DNA from: a virus
Reading direction: 5' to 3' (one strand)
IMG/VR virus record: IMGVR_UViG_3300009082_000018
Location: 45,594-109,593 of that record
Length of the DNA: 64,000 bases
The position numbers and the translations under genes were made by a program. The notes beneath the pieces are model-generated. The model made no database searches. It saw only the letters and a program-made list of their open reading frames with translations, and had not been told where the DNA came from. Position 1 is the stretch's first letter; every line of letters starts with the position of its first letter. This document shows positions 11,940 to 21,158 of the stretch, one piece after another.

Positions 11940-12556
11940 GCCAATACCTCGCGGTAGTCTGCAAATACCTCGGGGCAGTTCTCGAGAAGGATGCGGCCGA
12001 TCATGATAGCAACCTCTCGCATCTGTGGGTGAGCCTTGGTCGACGTCCTCATCTTGAGGAAGTGGCGCCACTCACGCAGGTTTGCTGTCGCCACCAGCTC
12101 GGTCTTGAGGCAGGTGGGTAGGACAGAACGGGCGATCTCAGGCGGCACTCCCATGGTGATCATTCCGAGGTAGCTGTGTTCTGCCATGCGAATGGAGGCT
12201 ATCCACAGATCTCTAGTCTCCCCTGTGAGTCCTGGAGGCTCGATGACAGTGATCTCTCCCCCGAATTTGTCCTTGCCATAGTTGCAGTAGCGCGTCGACT
12301 CCTGCGAGTAGCTCATGAGCCTGTGTCGAACGAACTCGTGGCTCACGCCTCGGTCGCAGACCACCCTGAAACTGGCCCAGCCGTGTTCGATCACGGACTC
12401 GTGACCGCGCTCGAGAAGCATCTTCACGAACTTGGCTGCGCTCTCAGCTGTGATCTTGTCCTCGGACTTGTAGCAAGTCCGCCCGCACACCTCGATGAGC
12501 TTCTGGGCGTTGGGGATGATGAACTCCCGCTTGACTGACTGCCACACAATCTTCAT
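11936..12556 (-). CDS. thyX: Flavin-dependent thymidylate synthase
   Basis: 206 residues. The signature RHRLMSYSQESTR fits RHRxxSxxxxSxR, which binds FAD and dUMP; a second conserved stretch is HESVIEHGWASFRV. ThyX makes dTMP from dUMP with methylene-folate and NAD(P)H. Start at 12556 chosen because it overlaps the upstream stop (ATGA) and begins at the expected MKI. Part of a nucleotide-supply operon with two kinases. Confidence 0.95.
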   Translation of the reverse strand: MKIVWQSVKREFIIPNAQKLIEVCGRTCYKSEDKITAESAAKFVKMLLERGHESVIEHGWASFRVVCDRGVSHEFVRHRLMSYSQESTRYCNYGKDKFGGEITVIEPPGLTGETRDLWIASIRMAEHSYLGMITMGVPPEIARSVLPTCLKTELVATANLREWRHFLKMRTSTKAHPQMREVAIMIGRILLENCPEVFADYREVLA

Positions 12557-12765
12557 TGTGCTCCTCCTTGCAGGCACAGCAAGATGATTCCGAGGTTGGT
12601 CTTGTCGAACTGGTACGTATCACCAGATTCTTCTCGTACCTTTCTCAGATGTGCTATCAAGTCCTTGCTCTGCACTGCGTTCATCATCAAGATCGTTCTG
12701 ATCTTGTTGGTTTTAGCTGGCGGTGGTGTCGTCTTTGGCTTGATCTTGGGTGGCGTTTTCTGCAT
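12553..12765 (-). CDS. 70-residue protein with KTPPKIKPKTTPPP N terminus
   Basis: Start at 12765, inside the end of the dNMP kinase gene, with GGGAG at good spacing. The N terminus is a lysine-proline tract; the rest (VQSKDLIAHLRKVREESGDTY) is a short alpha/beta domain of unknown function. Overlaps thyX by four bases. The tract belongs to the lysine-proline motif set described in the findings. Confidence 0.7.
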   Translation of the reverse strand: MQKTPPKIKPKTTPPPAKTNKIRTILMMNAVQSKDLIAHLRKVREESGDTYQFDKTNLGIILLCLQGGAQ

Positions 12766-13333
12766 TCAGCTCTCCCAGTAGCATGTGGTCGATCATCTTG
12801 TCGACTTGGTCTCGAAGAGCATCGAGAGACCCATTGTTGTCCAGCTCATAGTCCCAGTGCGGGTATCCATCCAAGGCGATCTCCGAATCATGTGTGTCCA
12901 TACTCGGATCGAATGGAACATCTCTTTTGCAACGAACCATGAAGCCGCCAAGATGCTTGATCGCCGCAGCCTCGTTGGAGAAGCGCAGATCGGTGACCAG
13001 AATCGAGGTGTGCTGGTCCTGCTGGACTCGCCGGACGAAGGTCTTCACCCAGATCTGGTCGTCGATCACTTTCCGCATGGCTTCAGTGCCGGCGTACTGC
13101 AGGGCCCAGCGCGGTGTGAATCCCCAATATGGATCAGGAATGCCTTTGAGGTCACCGTAGAGTTGCTCATCGTTGAAGCCGAAGACAACCCTGCACATTT
13201 CCTTCAGGGAGTAGGCGAAGGCGTCGTGGCGCACTTTCATGCCCCTTGTTTGCAGGTTCTCAAAGGCCATGGCTGCTGCTGTGTCTTTGCCTCTGCACCT
13301 TTTATGGCCGAAGCCGATGATCAATCGTCTCAC
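12713..13333 (-). CDS. Deoxynucleoside monophosphate kinase
   Basis: 206 residues from a GTG at 13333 with GAGGAG upstream. Begins IIGFGHKRCRGKDTAAAMAF, a P-loop variant of the phage dNMP kinase family (T4 gp1-like), and contains DPYWGFTPRWALQYAGTEAM and VTDLRFSNEA, both typical of that family. Converts dNMPs to dNDPs. The longer frame to 13486 overlaps RNase H and is not supported. Confidence 0.88.
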   Translation of the reverse strand: MRRLIIGFGHKRCRGKDTAAAMAFENLQTRGMKVRHDAFAYSLKEMCRVVFGFNDEQLYGDLKGIPDPYWGFTPRWALQYAGTEAMRKVIDDQIWVKTFVRRVQQDQHTSILVTDLRFSNEAAAIKHLGGFMVRCKRDVPFDPSMDTHDSEIALDGYPHWDYELDNNGSLDALRDQVDKMIDHMLLGELNAENATQDQAKDDTTAS

Positions 13334-13343
13334 AATGATCTCC

Positions 13344-13829
13344 TCAGAATGTGATATCGTCGCCTTCGAACAGGATATCGATCTGATTATCCTTGAAGTG
13401 CTTGACTTCGTCTTCGTCGTACACAGTTCTCGACAACGCATCCGCTTCGGTGTTCTTTTCTCTGGGAATCCACTGGAAGGTGACACCCCGACCGTAACGA
13501 GCCTTGGCTTTGATCACCATTTCGTGAAGAGGAACCAATTTCTCGTCACGGCATTCCCAGGTACCGCTACACTGGTTCACGATGAGCTGTGAATCTGACT
13601 TGATAATGACGGGTTGTCTTTTCCCCACAGGAAGCTTGATCAACCACAGCATGGCCGCAATCACGGCATGGTATTCTCCGATATTGTTGGTTGCCAGAGC
13701 ACCTCCTTTGACCGAGATACCGGCCTCTTGGTGTACTAGGTTCTGTCCGTTTTTGACGATGAAGGCCCAAGACACAATGCCGCCTGGGTTGAACGGCTCA
13801 ATTGAGCTGTCAGTGTTGATGAACAACAT
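13344..13829 (-). CDS. rnhA: Ribonuclease HI
   Basis: 161 residues. The four acidic catalytic positions are visible: D in INTDSS, E in NNIGEYHA, D in KSDSQL and D in NTEADALS. It cuts RNA in RNA-DNA hybrids, so likely removes replication primers. The C-terminal 25 residues are acidic and extend beyond the core. It begins directly after the preceding stop. Confidence 0.93.
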   Translation of the reverse strand: MLFINTDSSIEPFNPGGIVSWAFIVKNGQNLVHQEAGISVKGGALATNNIGEYHAVIAAMLWLIKLPVGKRQPVIIKSDSQLIVNQCSGTWECRDEKLVPLHEMVIKAKARYGRGVTFQWIPREKNTEADALSRTVYDEDEVKHFKDNQIDILFEGDDITF

Positions 13830-14060
13830 CTAATCCTCTTCTCCCTCGTCGAAGCTATCCGGGTCTTTCTCCTTGAATGGCTTCTGCAGGCACCAGTAGA
13901 AGTCGACACACGGAGGTCTCGTCCCACCACCAGAGCAGATGCTCATCAGCAGGAGGCGCCACGGTCTCTTCAAGTAGAATCGGCAGTAGGACTTGACATT
14001 CGCCAGGCCACCTTCCTTGTGCGACAGCTTTGGGATGTCGCCCAGATCTTCTACTGGGCT
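13830..14060 (-). CDS. Hypothetical protein, start unclear
   Basis: The frame ends FKEKDPDSFDEGEED before RNase H, and the last 70 codons look coding (VKSYCRFYLKRPWRLLLMS). No good start lies at the front: the frame stays open to 14270 through the KTSC gene in another phase. It may start at a rare codon or be expressed by shifting from the KTSC gene. Left boundary firm, right boundary approximate. Confidence 0.4.
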   Translation of the reverse strand, partial: SPVEDLGDIPKLSHKEGGLANVKSYCRFYLKRPWRLLLMSICSGGGTRPPCVDFYWCLQKPFKEKDPDSFDEGEED

Positions 14061-14299
14061 TCCGGCCAGCTTCCCTTTTCCAGCCTTTCGTAGCTCTGGT
14101 GTCGGATGTTCTGGTGGAAGTACTTCCCCGATGACTCCGCATTCAGGATCTCTTCCATCTCGTGTGCTAGATCCGGATAGCGGTACATCTCCCCGTTCCT
14201 GAACTGGACGATCAGGAAGTCGTCCTTTGTCCCCACGGCGGATAAATTGGAAGACCTTACCTCGACCCATTGATCAACCTCAAAGTCTGGATGGCTCAT
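14051..14299 (-). CDS. KTSC-domain protein
   Basis: 82 residues matching the KTSC pattern: VEVRSSNLSAVG, an FRNGEMYRYPDL strand pair, then ESSGKYFHQNIRHQ. The domain is common in phages and near nucleases; its biochemical role is not established. Lies just after the terminase gene. Confidence 0.85.
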   Translation of the reverse strand: MSHPDFEVDQWVEVRSSNLSAVGTKDDFLIVQFRNGEMYRYPDLAHEMEEILNAESSGKYFHQNIRHQSYERLEKGSWPEAQ

Positions 14300-14308
14300 A
14301 GTTTGATC

Positions 14309-16171
14309 CTAACCAAATGTCATGAGTGGCACGCGCCGCAATCGTTCCAAGGCGATGTTGCAGAAGTTCCACGCATGCACGCTGTGCGGATCCAGACCGA
14401 GGTTAACCCACTCCATTCTGAACGTGCCAGTTTCCTCGTTGACGACAGCCTTTTGCCGAACGATTTTCGTGGCATGCAAGTAGAAGTAGTTGCGGAAAAT
14501 CGCCTGGGGTTCGTAGCGGCCGGTCTCAAGGCCACGGGCCATTTGGATCAGCGTGCTTGGGGCAGGCCACTCGCAATTGCGGTGGGCAATCTCAGCAAGT
14601 GCGAAATCGATCGACATGTAACGGTTGAGAACGCAAGTGTACTTGAACTTGAGTCCTGGTCCACCCTTGCGGACGTTCATCTTGTCCTTGGGACGGTCTC
14701 CCCACTGCACAATGTCTCTCTGAGTGCCATGGCTATCGAGGTACCAGGCCACAAAGACACGTCGTGGGAAAGTACGAGCGAAGTCGATCGCCTCATTGGA
14801 GTTAGGCATGGCGTCGATGATGCACAGATCGACGTCGTACTCCTTCATCAATTGGTAGAGGCGCTTGAACGGAGTGATCCGCTGCCCACCTTCGTAGTAC
14901 ATCGGATTCATGCTGTCGATGATCTCGTAATGGATTATTCTCTTCTTTCCAGGTTGGCGCTCCGCGATGACCACGTAGTTGTTGCCTGACATCTGGTCCA
15001 CGCCCATGGCGACCTGGCTCTTGCGGCCCTTGACAGGGCCCCACAGGATGTCTGTGTTCTCGCATGCGATCAGATCATCTGTGCTGACCGGGACGTTTTC
15101 AGCATCGACGTATGGCTTGCCCAGCTTGGCGTTGTGGAACTCTTTCAGGTTTTGGGTCGTGGTAAAGGCACGCCAGATCTCTGCCGGCGATATGAACTTC
15201 GACATCATCTGGTGGATGTGGTAGCTGGAGACGTCCACGCCAGGATTGTGCGGTATGAATCGGCCATTCTGGGGATCGTTGATCCTCATCTTGCAACGGG
15301 GGCATCGGTAGTAGATCTCCTTGTCAGTGATGGCCATGCAATCTGGCCACACCTCAGACAAGATCACTCCGTCAGGGCAGTTACACTTAGAGTGCCAGTA
15401 ATTCTGAGTACCCTGAATGAACTGCCGGTGAATGTCCGCGTGTGGATAGCCGGCGGTGGAAACTTGCATGATCCATTTGAAGATGCTGTGGCTTACGCGT
15501 TCCCTCGCTTGGTCGATGTCCGCTGCATTCATCAGTCGGACTTCGTCGAAGGCTAGCATGTCAAATGGGGTAGAGTCCTTGGAGGCGACGCCGCCGAGGT
15601 GGCGCATGTAGAGGGAAGACTTGGCTCCTACCTTTTTGAATCCGATGGTGTCAGTGTCTTGAACGGCATCAGCTAACTCTGGGTTGCTCATCACCAGGGG
15701 ATAGAGCCGATCTTTGGACAGCAGGGCTACATCATCCTGGGTGGGGAAGAAGAAGCAAGCCTTGACCGAACGGTATAGGCAGAACCAGAAGAGCTTGAGC
15801 AGAACGAAGATCGTGGCACCCATCTGGGCGCTCTTCATTAGCACAAATTCCTTGTTTCGATCCAGATACATCGGAATAAGGTACTTGTGCGAGTCTATGT
15901 CAAACGGTTTGTGATCAACCTCGATACCTGTTGTGCAAGCCCATAGCAGGAAGTTCTCTTGCTTGAGGGCATTCAACTGGTCTGGGCTAACACTAGCCGG
16001 AGAGATTGAGCTGATACCTGAGAAGTCATGGGCCTGCTGCGATGGCATCAGGTTACCAAGGACATCTTGGATTGGCTGCTCGTCTTTCTTGATTTTTACG
16101 GCCTGCCGTGTCGGTTTGATCTTGACCGCTGTCCTTTTGGGAGGCGGGTTCTTCTTGATCTCTTCGTTCAT
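14309..16171 (-). CDS. terL: Terminase large subunit
   Basis: 620 residues. ATPase domain: a Walker A-like KSAQMGAT near residue 113 and Walker B LAFDEVRLM near residue 208. Between ATPase and nuclease is a four-cysteine zinc motif (CNCPDG...CPRC). The RNase H-fold nuclease starts with VDQMSGNNYVVIAE and continues CIIDAMPNSNEA. It drives DNA into capsids and cuts it. The N terminus carries a lysine-proline tract (IKKNPPPKR) before the ATPase. No portal or prohead protease is nearby; a candidate small subunit is at 47538. Confidence 0.93.
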   Translation of the reverse strand: MNEEIKKNPPPKRTAVKIKPTRQAVKIKKDEQPIQDVLGNLMPSQQAHDFSGISSISPASVSPDQLNALKQENFLLWACTTGIEVDHKPFDIDSHKYLIPMYLDRNKEFVLMKSAQMGATIFVLLKLFWFCLYRSVKACFFFPTQDDVALLSKDRLYPLVMSNPELADAVQDTDTIGFKKVGAKSSLYMRHLGGVASKDSTPFDMLAFDEVRLMNAADIDQARERVSHSIFKWIMQVSTAGYPHADIHRQFIQGTQNYWHSKCNCPDGVILSEVWPDCMAITDKEIYYRCPRCKMRINDPQNGRFIPHNPGVDVSSYHIHQMMSKFISPAEIWRAFTTTQNLKEFHNAKLGKPYVDAENVPVSTDDLIACENTDILWGPVKGRKSQVAMGVDQMSGNNYVVIAERQPGKKRIIHYEIIDSMNPMYYEGGQRITPFKRLYQLMKEYDVDLCIIDAMPNSNEAIDFARTFPRRVFVAWYLDSHGTQRDIVQWGDRPKDKMNVRKGGPGLKFKYTCVLNRYMSIDFALAEIAHRNCEWPAPSTLIQMARGLETGRYEPQAIFRNYFYLHATKIVRQKAVVNEETGTFRMEWVNLGLDPHSVHAWNFCNIALERLRRVPLMTFG

Positions 16172-16710
16172 GACCGTCTTCCCGGGTCTTGGAACACTTC
16201 TCTATCCGTCAAGAATATGATCTCGTCAGCGGCGTTGTGCAGCAGACTCGAGGCGACATTCTGAAAAGTGATCACTTCAACTCGCTTGTTCAACCTCTTC
16301 AACCTCTCAAGCAACAGAGCGTAGTCACCGTCACCAGAAACCAGCACGAAGGTGTCGAAGGTATCGATGTCGCTGATAGCGTCAACGGCAATTCCAACAT
16401 CCCAATCCGTGGCATACGGCTTGAGAAGACCTTTTTCGATCCTCATATCTCTGGTCTTCACTGTGAAACCAAGGTTGCGGAGTGATCGCAGGAAGCGAGC
16501 ATTCTGAGCGGGCTGCTTGTCGCTGCCTTGGACGGTCACAGCATAGGCAACGATCTTCGCTTGTCGCGGCATGTTCGCGAACTGTCTGGAACAGATCAGC
16601 TGCTTCAGAGATGAGTAGCTGACCCTCGCGTCCCTGCCATGGATCTCCCGGCAGGAATGCCAGAGGTTGTTCACGTCGATGGCGACGTATGCACGCTCAG
16701 CCTGGCTCAT
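16168..16710 (-). CDS. NYN-domain (PIN-like) ribonuclease
   Basis: 180 residues of LabA/DUF88 type: YVAIDVNNLWHS, DWDVGIAVDAI and VLVSGDGDYALLLE supply the acidic residues of a PIN-like nuclease. Many relatives cleave RNA, including tRNA or mRNA. Its ATG-stop overlap with terL puts it in the same operon. Target unknown. Confidence 0.9.
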   Translation of the reverse strand: MSQAERAYVAIDVNNLWHSCREIHGRDARVSYSSLKQLICSRQFANMPRQAKIVAYAVTVQGSDKQPAQNARFLRSLRNLGFTVKTRDMRIEKGLLKPYATDWDVGIAVDAISDIDTFDTFVLVSGDGDYALLLERLKRLNKRVEVITFQNVASSLLHNAADEIIFLTDREVFQDPGRRS

Positions 16711-16711
16711 T

Positions 16712-16843
16712 CTATTTCTTCAGCTCATTGTCCTTGCATGTGCAACGCAGCACGGGTTGTCTGCACTTGGAGCATCGTGGGACCTCGGGTGTCTTAGGCT
16801 TAGGCTCTTCTTGGGGGCGGCCTTTTTTCGACTTGTCTGACAT
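16712..16843 (-). CDS. 43-residue zinc-ribbon protein
   Basis: ATG at 16843 preceded by AGGAGAGATCA. Basic, proline-containing N half (KSKKGRPQEEPKPKTPE) and a C-terminal CSKC...CTC cluster for one zinc. Overlaps the end of the resolvase gene by 44 bases. Below usual length cut-offs and easily missed. Confidence 0.65.
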   Translation of the reverse strand: MSDKSKKGRPQEEPKPKTPEVPRCSKCRQPVLRCTCKDNELKK

Positions 16844-17378
16844 TGATCTCTCCTGGGTCTTGACCCTTCATCTGCAGCATGCCGTAGGTGGCGATCAAAG
16901 ATGCGTCGGATCGACCGTCCAGGGATAGAACTTTGCCTCGTGGCTTGGTCAGCGGCAGTGTGGGGTACAGCCGCTGGCACTTCGTCATCGACCTGGCTTT
17001 GGGGTCTCCTGCCGGCACATCTCTCAACACCACCTTGGTCCACGTAGCGGGGTGGACTATATCATATTTGATCCCCAATCCGATACAGATTCCTTCCCAC
17101 AAACCGAACCCTCGTCCCGTCTTGAACGTGGAGCTGAGCCCTTGCTTGGGCATTGCCTGGGCCTGTTCCAACCAGACCATGACGTTGTCGCTCAAAGCCA
17201 TGAATTCTCTGAGTATGTTGCCCATCTCAGCGGTGGCGAAGTCGTGCTTGACCTTGCCCTTCTTGCCGAGGTTGACGGTTGGGGTGTCCCTGTAGTCCAC
17301 CAGGCGGAAGTTCACGTCGACGACGACGATCGCTCCCAAGAGTCCGTTGTCGATCCCAATTACTAACGGCTTTCCCAC
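16800..17378 (-). CDS. RuvC-like Holliday junction resolvase
   Basis: 192 residues from a GTG. VIGIDNGLLGAIVVVD holds the first catalytic aspartate, VWLEQAQAMPKQG the glutamate, and RSDASLIATYG the C-terminal aspartates of the RNase H-fold RuvC family. It would resolve branched DNA before packaging, consistent with its place near terL. The C terminus EKRPPPRRA is another lysine/arginine-proline tail. Confidence 0.88.
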   Translation of the reverse strand: MGKPLVIGIDNGLLGAIVVVDVNFRLVDYRDTPTVNLGKKGKVKHDFATAEMGNILREFMALSDNVMVWLEQAQAMPKQGLSSTFKTGRGFGLWEGICIGLGIKYDIVHPATWTKVVLRDVPAGDPKARSMTKCQRLYPTLPLTKPRGKVLSLDGRSDASLIATYGMLQMKGQDPGEINVRQVEKRPPPRRA

Positions 17379-17399
17379 AGGGACACCCCTTCCATCGGA

Positions 17400-17729
17400 C
17401 TACGCGAGATGATCTTTGAGCTTGTCGACATAGCCATTGGCAATGCCGACATCCACCCAGTCCAGGAATGCTCTCTGGTCGGCGACCTTGGACGAGAGAG
17501 AGCCATTCACCGGGGGGATTCCTGCCGCCTTTCTCGGAGCCCTCTTGACCTTGGCACCGCTGGCCAAAGCCAGCTCACCTTTTTTCTTGAGCTGGCTCTT
17601 CATCGTTGCGAAGTACGATGACGAAAGCACACCCGGAGTCGCTTTGTCGAAGTCCTTGAACGTGCCTTGTGGGTCAGTCAGAAGGAACTTCCTGACCAGA
17701 TCGATTTTGGAACCACTCTTCTTTGACAT
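17400..17729 (-). CDS. Hypothetical 109-residue basic protein
   Basis: ATG at 17729 (another at 17732) behind AGGAGG. Sequence such as KIDLVRKFLLTDPQGTFKDF suggests a small helical DNA-binding domain of the type 'start of transcription factor-like', then a basic linker. No family named. Confidence 0.7.
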   Translation of the reverse strand: MSKKSGSKIDLVRKFLLTDPQGTFKDFDKATPGVLSSSYFATMKSQLKKKGELALASGAKVKRAPRKAAGIPPVNGSLSSKVADQRAFLDWVDVGIANGYVDKLKDHLA

Positions 17730-17769
17730 CATAGCCTCCTGTTGAGCCACTGATTGGCTCGGCAACGGA

Positions 17770-18237
17770 CTACTCTTTCTTCGTAGGGGGTGTCAGATCT
17801 TTCGGGATCGAAGTGGCGAGCTGAATCACCGGAGCCCGCACGTTGGCGTCGAATAGCACGCCGCAGCCAGGGCAGCGAATCAGATTCTGGTCTGGCGGCG
17901 CATCGTCAGGGATGTCATGGGCGTGGATCTCTTGGGTCTCGTCCTTGTAGACGACGAAGGTGTCGATCGTCTTCTCCTGGTGATTCACCTGATCGTGAAT
18001 TTCGATGTGCTTCTTCATCCAGGCCAGGAATGGCTTGATCTTCATCAGCTGAGCAAAGACCTCTAGGTAGCGGAGCGCCTGATTGAGGTGCTTGACCGTA
18101 GGCCACTCCTTGAGAGCCCGTGCTCGGATGTACTCCTCCTGGATGTCTTTTTCCTCCTGCTCGGCGGCCTTCTCCTTCTTCTCGGCTATCTTCTTCTCGA
18201 ATGGAGACCTCTGATCGTTTTTCTTCTGGCTACTCAT
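17770..18237 (-). CDS. Coiled-coil protein with zinc motif
   Basis: 155 residues from the ATG at 18237. The first 50 residues are a charged helix (KKIAEKKEKAAEQEEKD), the middle is helical, and the end has CPGCG as half of a possible zinc site, finishing TPPTKKE. Function unknown. Confidence 0.7.
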   Translation of the reverse strand: MSSQKKNDQRSPFEKKIAEKKEKAAEQEEKDIQEEYIRARALKEWPTVKHLNQALRYLEVFAQLMKIKPFLAWMKKHIEIHDQVNHQEKTIDTFVVYKDETQEIHAHDIPDDAPPDQNLIRCPGCGVLFDANVRAPVIQLATSIPKDLTPPTKKE

Positions 18238-18646
18238 GGTGACCCTTCCTCTTGGCCTTTTCCAGCTGCAGCCAGTTGTGAACTTCCTGCTGGCTTGGTA
18301 GTACCAGCTTGGCCCAGTCCTGCACCAGATCAAGCTGATCTTCAGTGAAGATTGGGATGCTCAACTCGATAGCTTCTGTGTGCTCTCCAACGGCTCCGGT
18401 GGATTGTTCCCATCCGTTGAGCATGATAATAGCATCGCACCGTCGAAGCAACTCAAGAGTGGCCTCGTACCAGTAATTGGCCGTCTCCATACCATAAAAG
18501 AACCTGTACATGGTGTGTGGACAAAGAGCTACGACATTGCCTAGGGCACACACCTTCAGTGACAACTCTTCGGCCCGTCGAACATTGTTCTCGATTAGCC
18601 ATGGAGTTGGCGCTGTGAATGGACCTGCAATGTACACTGTTTTCAT
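18230..18646 (-). CDS. DUF4406 / nucleoside deoxyribosyltransferase-like protein
   Basis: 138 residues from an ATG behind AGGAG. Starts MKTVYIAGPFTAPT and continues ALCPHTMYRF, CDAIIMLNGWEQSTGA and E in EHTEAIEL, the layout of nucleoside 2-deoxyribosyltransferase relatives. May remodel deoxynucleosides or sense nucleotides; DUF4406 members are uncharacterised. Confidence 0.82.
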   Translation of the reverse strand: MKTVYIAGPFTAPTPWLIENNVRRAEELSLKVCALGNVVALCPHTMYRFFYGMETANYWYEATLELLRRCDAIIMLNGWEQSTGAVGEHTEAIELSIPIFTEDQLDLVQDWAKLVLPSQQEVHNWLQLEKAKRKGHHE

Positions 18647-18660
18647 GATCAACTCCTGTG

Positions 18661-19230
18661 TCAGTCGATCTTCCATTTGGCGTTCTTTTTTCTATCGTCG
18701 ATAGCTTCTTTGACTGTCTCTTCTTTGATCTTCATTACAACCTCTCCATTTGGAGATACCAACTTCATTGTGCCAGGAGGCAATGTTGGATCAGAGATAA
18801 TAGGGAAGTTAGGGAAGATGTAGTTTGGGTTTTCAGCTTGCTTCTTCAAGGCCTCGTAGCGCCGTTTGGATTCCTCAGCGTAGCTGGTGCCATACTCCTT
18901 GAGGATGCCACCGACCATCTCATGAGCCATAGTCCTCATGTGCATTGAGATCAATTTGGCTTGCTCTGATGAATCTCCAACGGTCAGCAGTGCCATGTGG
19001 GAGACGACATCTTCCACAGTCACTAATTTCGCAGCGGATTGTACCTTGATCGAAGCAAACAATGACAACTTGTAGTCTGGACCTAGATCTGACCTTAACG
19101 TGACTTTGAGAGGCCCAGCGAACATACTCATGTCCCATCCGATTTTAGACAGGGATTCCTTGATGTCATTGATGGCCAAGTCACATAGTGCCTTGTTCAA
19201 GGCATCATCTGGAAGTTTGAAACTGATCAT
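18661..19230 (-). CDS. Hypothetical 189-residue protein
   Basis: Overlaps the SbcC start region by four bases. Mixed alpha/beta with a charged C-terminal helix (KEETVKEAIDDRKKN). No family recognised. Position suggests the recombination operon. Confidence 0.75.
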   Translation of the reverse strand: MISFKLPDDALNKALCDLAINDIKESLSKIGWDMSMFAGPLKVTLRSDLGPDYKLSLFASIKVQSAAKLVTVEDVVSHMALLTVGDSSEQAKLISMHMRTMAHEMVGGILKEYGTSYAEESKRRYEALKKQAENPNYIFPNFPIISDPTLPPGTMKLVSPNGEVVMKIKEETVKEAIDDRKKNAKWKID

Positions 19231-21158
19231 GACGCCTCGAGCTGAGTCACGCCGTTGCGCTTGATCAGTTTCAGCGTCTTCGCGAAGAGCCCCTTCATTG
19301 AATCTAGATGAGTGATGACGAAGATGGACCCTGCATCCACTGCCAAATCCGAAAGCAGTTCCATGACAGCTTCAACACCGGATTCATCCAGGTTCTCAAA
19401 AGGCTCATCGAGAAATCGCTGAGGATAAGGACGCCGAGAGCGCGAAGACATAAGGTCAGACATGACAAAATTGATCGCGAGATCTGCTCGACCCTTCTCT
19501 CCACCGCTGTTGCCAGCGTAAGAATCCGCTCCGTGGAGGTTGGTGACCTGTACAGAGAACTTCTCACGGGTCTCTCCTGACTTCAGGGTGGTCTGGGTGT
19601 TGAACTTGATCGACAGCTCGTCGCCGGCCAAGGCCCGAATGTGGTGATCGACCCGCTCATTCAGGAATGGCGTCACCGAAGCCAGGATATGACTCTTCAG
19701 CCCTCTGTTGGAGAAGCCGTATTGCCAGAAGTGGAGATGCTCCAGATCGATCTGCAACCGGCGGATGGAGGCCCGAACCTTGGCCATCTCCTCCCTCTTC
19801 GTGACCACCAATCGTTGAGCGTCGTCGATCAAGTCGTTGAACGAAGTGGTCTCGGTTTGCTTCTGCTTGAACAGTTTGCGCAGCGTAAACTCCTGCCGGT
19901 TCAGTGCTGCCAGCTCGTTGACCCAAGCCTTGGCTGTTGAGGCCTCGTCTACCAGCTTGAGGTGGGAGGTCTCTTGCTCATTGAGCTTGGCTACGATGGT
20001 GGTGTAGGCCGCGTTATGGGCTTCTTGGCTGTTCGTCAGATCAGATTCGAGTAGCTCAATCTGCTTGGACAGCGAACTGGCTAGTGCCTTCTTATCACTG
20101 ATCTTCTTTTCGATAGTGTGGTGGCAGGACTTGATATGTGTCTCGTTGACAATCTGTCTACATGTTGGGCACGGCGATCCCTCCATGCGCTCCAGGTCAA
20201 CAACCTCAGTCTTCAGAGCGGTCAGCGCATCCAAAGCCAACCTATGTCCTGCTCTGGCAGTAGCCAGTTTGTCTTTGATCTCAGTTCTCAGGTCGTCCCA
20301 CTTCTGTTTCAGTTCGTCGCTCTGACCCTTGAGGTGAGCAGTGGTGGCCTTGGAGTCAGCAAGGGCCTTGGAGAAGTCAATCGCCTGACTTTGCTCCCAC
20401 AAGACCTCCTGCTGCTCGACTACGGCCACGATCTGCTTAGCCAGGTCACAAAGCGAGTAGCGTTTGTCCTTGCTCCAGTTGGCCCGTTCCGATTCGTAGC
20501 GCTGCACAGTGTCTTGTAGATCACCAATATCTTCTGCCAGGGTGGCGTAGTTTTGCTCATCCTGGGTCAAGCGCTGACTGACTAACGAAACACGATCGTT
20601 GGTCTCTTTCAGCGCCTCAGCCAGAACGCCAGTCTGCAGAGCCCTATCGAAGATGGCCTTCTGCTCACCATCGGTCATCTCTGAGAACTTTTTGAAGTGC
20701 CCTTGAGGGATCATTGGTCCCTGGATGAAGGTGTCGTAGTCGATGCCGAGGAAAGCGTTGACCTTGTCCTGGGTCAGAGTCGAAGTGCCTTGGCTCAGAT
20801 CGTTGGAGTAGGCACCTTCGTAGTGCTCGAATTCGAGATCGTTACCGTTCGTGTCGTGCTTGCGGTAGCGGCTGATGCAGTAGGTCTTGTCTTCGTGACC
20901 TACCCAGACCTCCACCATGCAGTTCTTCTTAGCCTGGCGATTCACAACACCGTCACCGGTCTGACCCCTCGTAGTCTTGCCCCAGAGGGCCCAGACCAAC
21001 GCCTCGAAGAGGGTCGACTTGCCGGCGCCATTGCTGTCCGCTGCCGGGCTGTCGTAGTTCTCTCCGGAGATGAGAACCAGGCCTTGGTTCTCCATCTCCC
21101 AGGTCACCCTGTCAGTGATGGAGAAGAAGTTTTCGATGATGGTGCGAATAAAGATCAT
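19227..21158 (-). CDS. sbcC: SbcC/Rad50-like ATPase (gp46 type)
   Basis: 643 residues. Walker A DSNGAGKST near residue 43, a zinc hook SPCPTCRQ in the middle of the coiled coil, signature SGGEKGRADLA and Walker B FLDEPFENLDESG at the end. With the SbcD-type nuclease at 22188 it should process double-strand ends for recombination-dependent replication. The coiled coil is much shorter than in cellular SbcC, as in phage homologues. Confidence 0.93.
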   Translation of the reverse strand: MIFIRTIIENFFSITDRVTWEMENQGLVLISGENYDSPAADSNGAGKSTLFEALVWALWGKTTRGQTGDGVVNRQAKKNCMVEVWVGHEDKTYCISRYRKHDTNGNDLEFEHYEGAYSNDLSQGTSTLTQDKVNAFLGIDYDTFIQGPMIPQGHFKKFSEMTDGEQKAIFDRALQTGVLAEALKETNDRVSLVSQRLTQDEQNYATLAEDIGDLQDTVQRYESERANWSKDKRYSLCDLAKQIVAVVEQQEVLWEQSQAIDFSKALADSKATTAHLKGQSDELKQKWDDLRTEIKDKLATARAGHRLALDALTALKTEVVDLERMEGSPCPTCRQIVNETHIKSCHHTIEKKISDKKALASSLSKQIELLESDLTNSQEAHNAAYTTIVAKLNEQETSHLKLVDEASTAKAWVNELAALNRQEFTLRKLFKQKQTETTSFNDLIDDAQRLVVTKREEMAKVRASIRRLQIDLEHLHFWQYGFSNRGLKSHILASVTPFLNERVDHHIRALAGDELSIKFNTQTTLKSGETREKFSVQVTNLHGADSYAGNSGGEKGRADLAINFVMSDLMSSRSRRPYPQRFLDEPFENLDESGVEAVMELLSDLAVDAGSIFVITHLDSMKGLFAKTLKLIKRNGVTQLEAS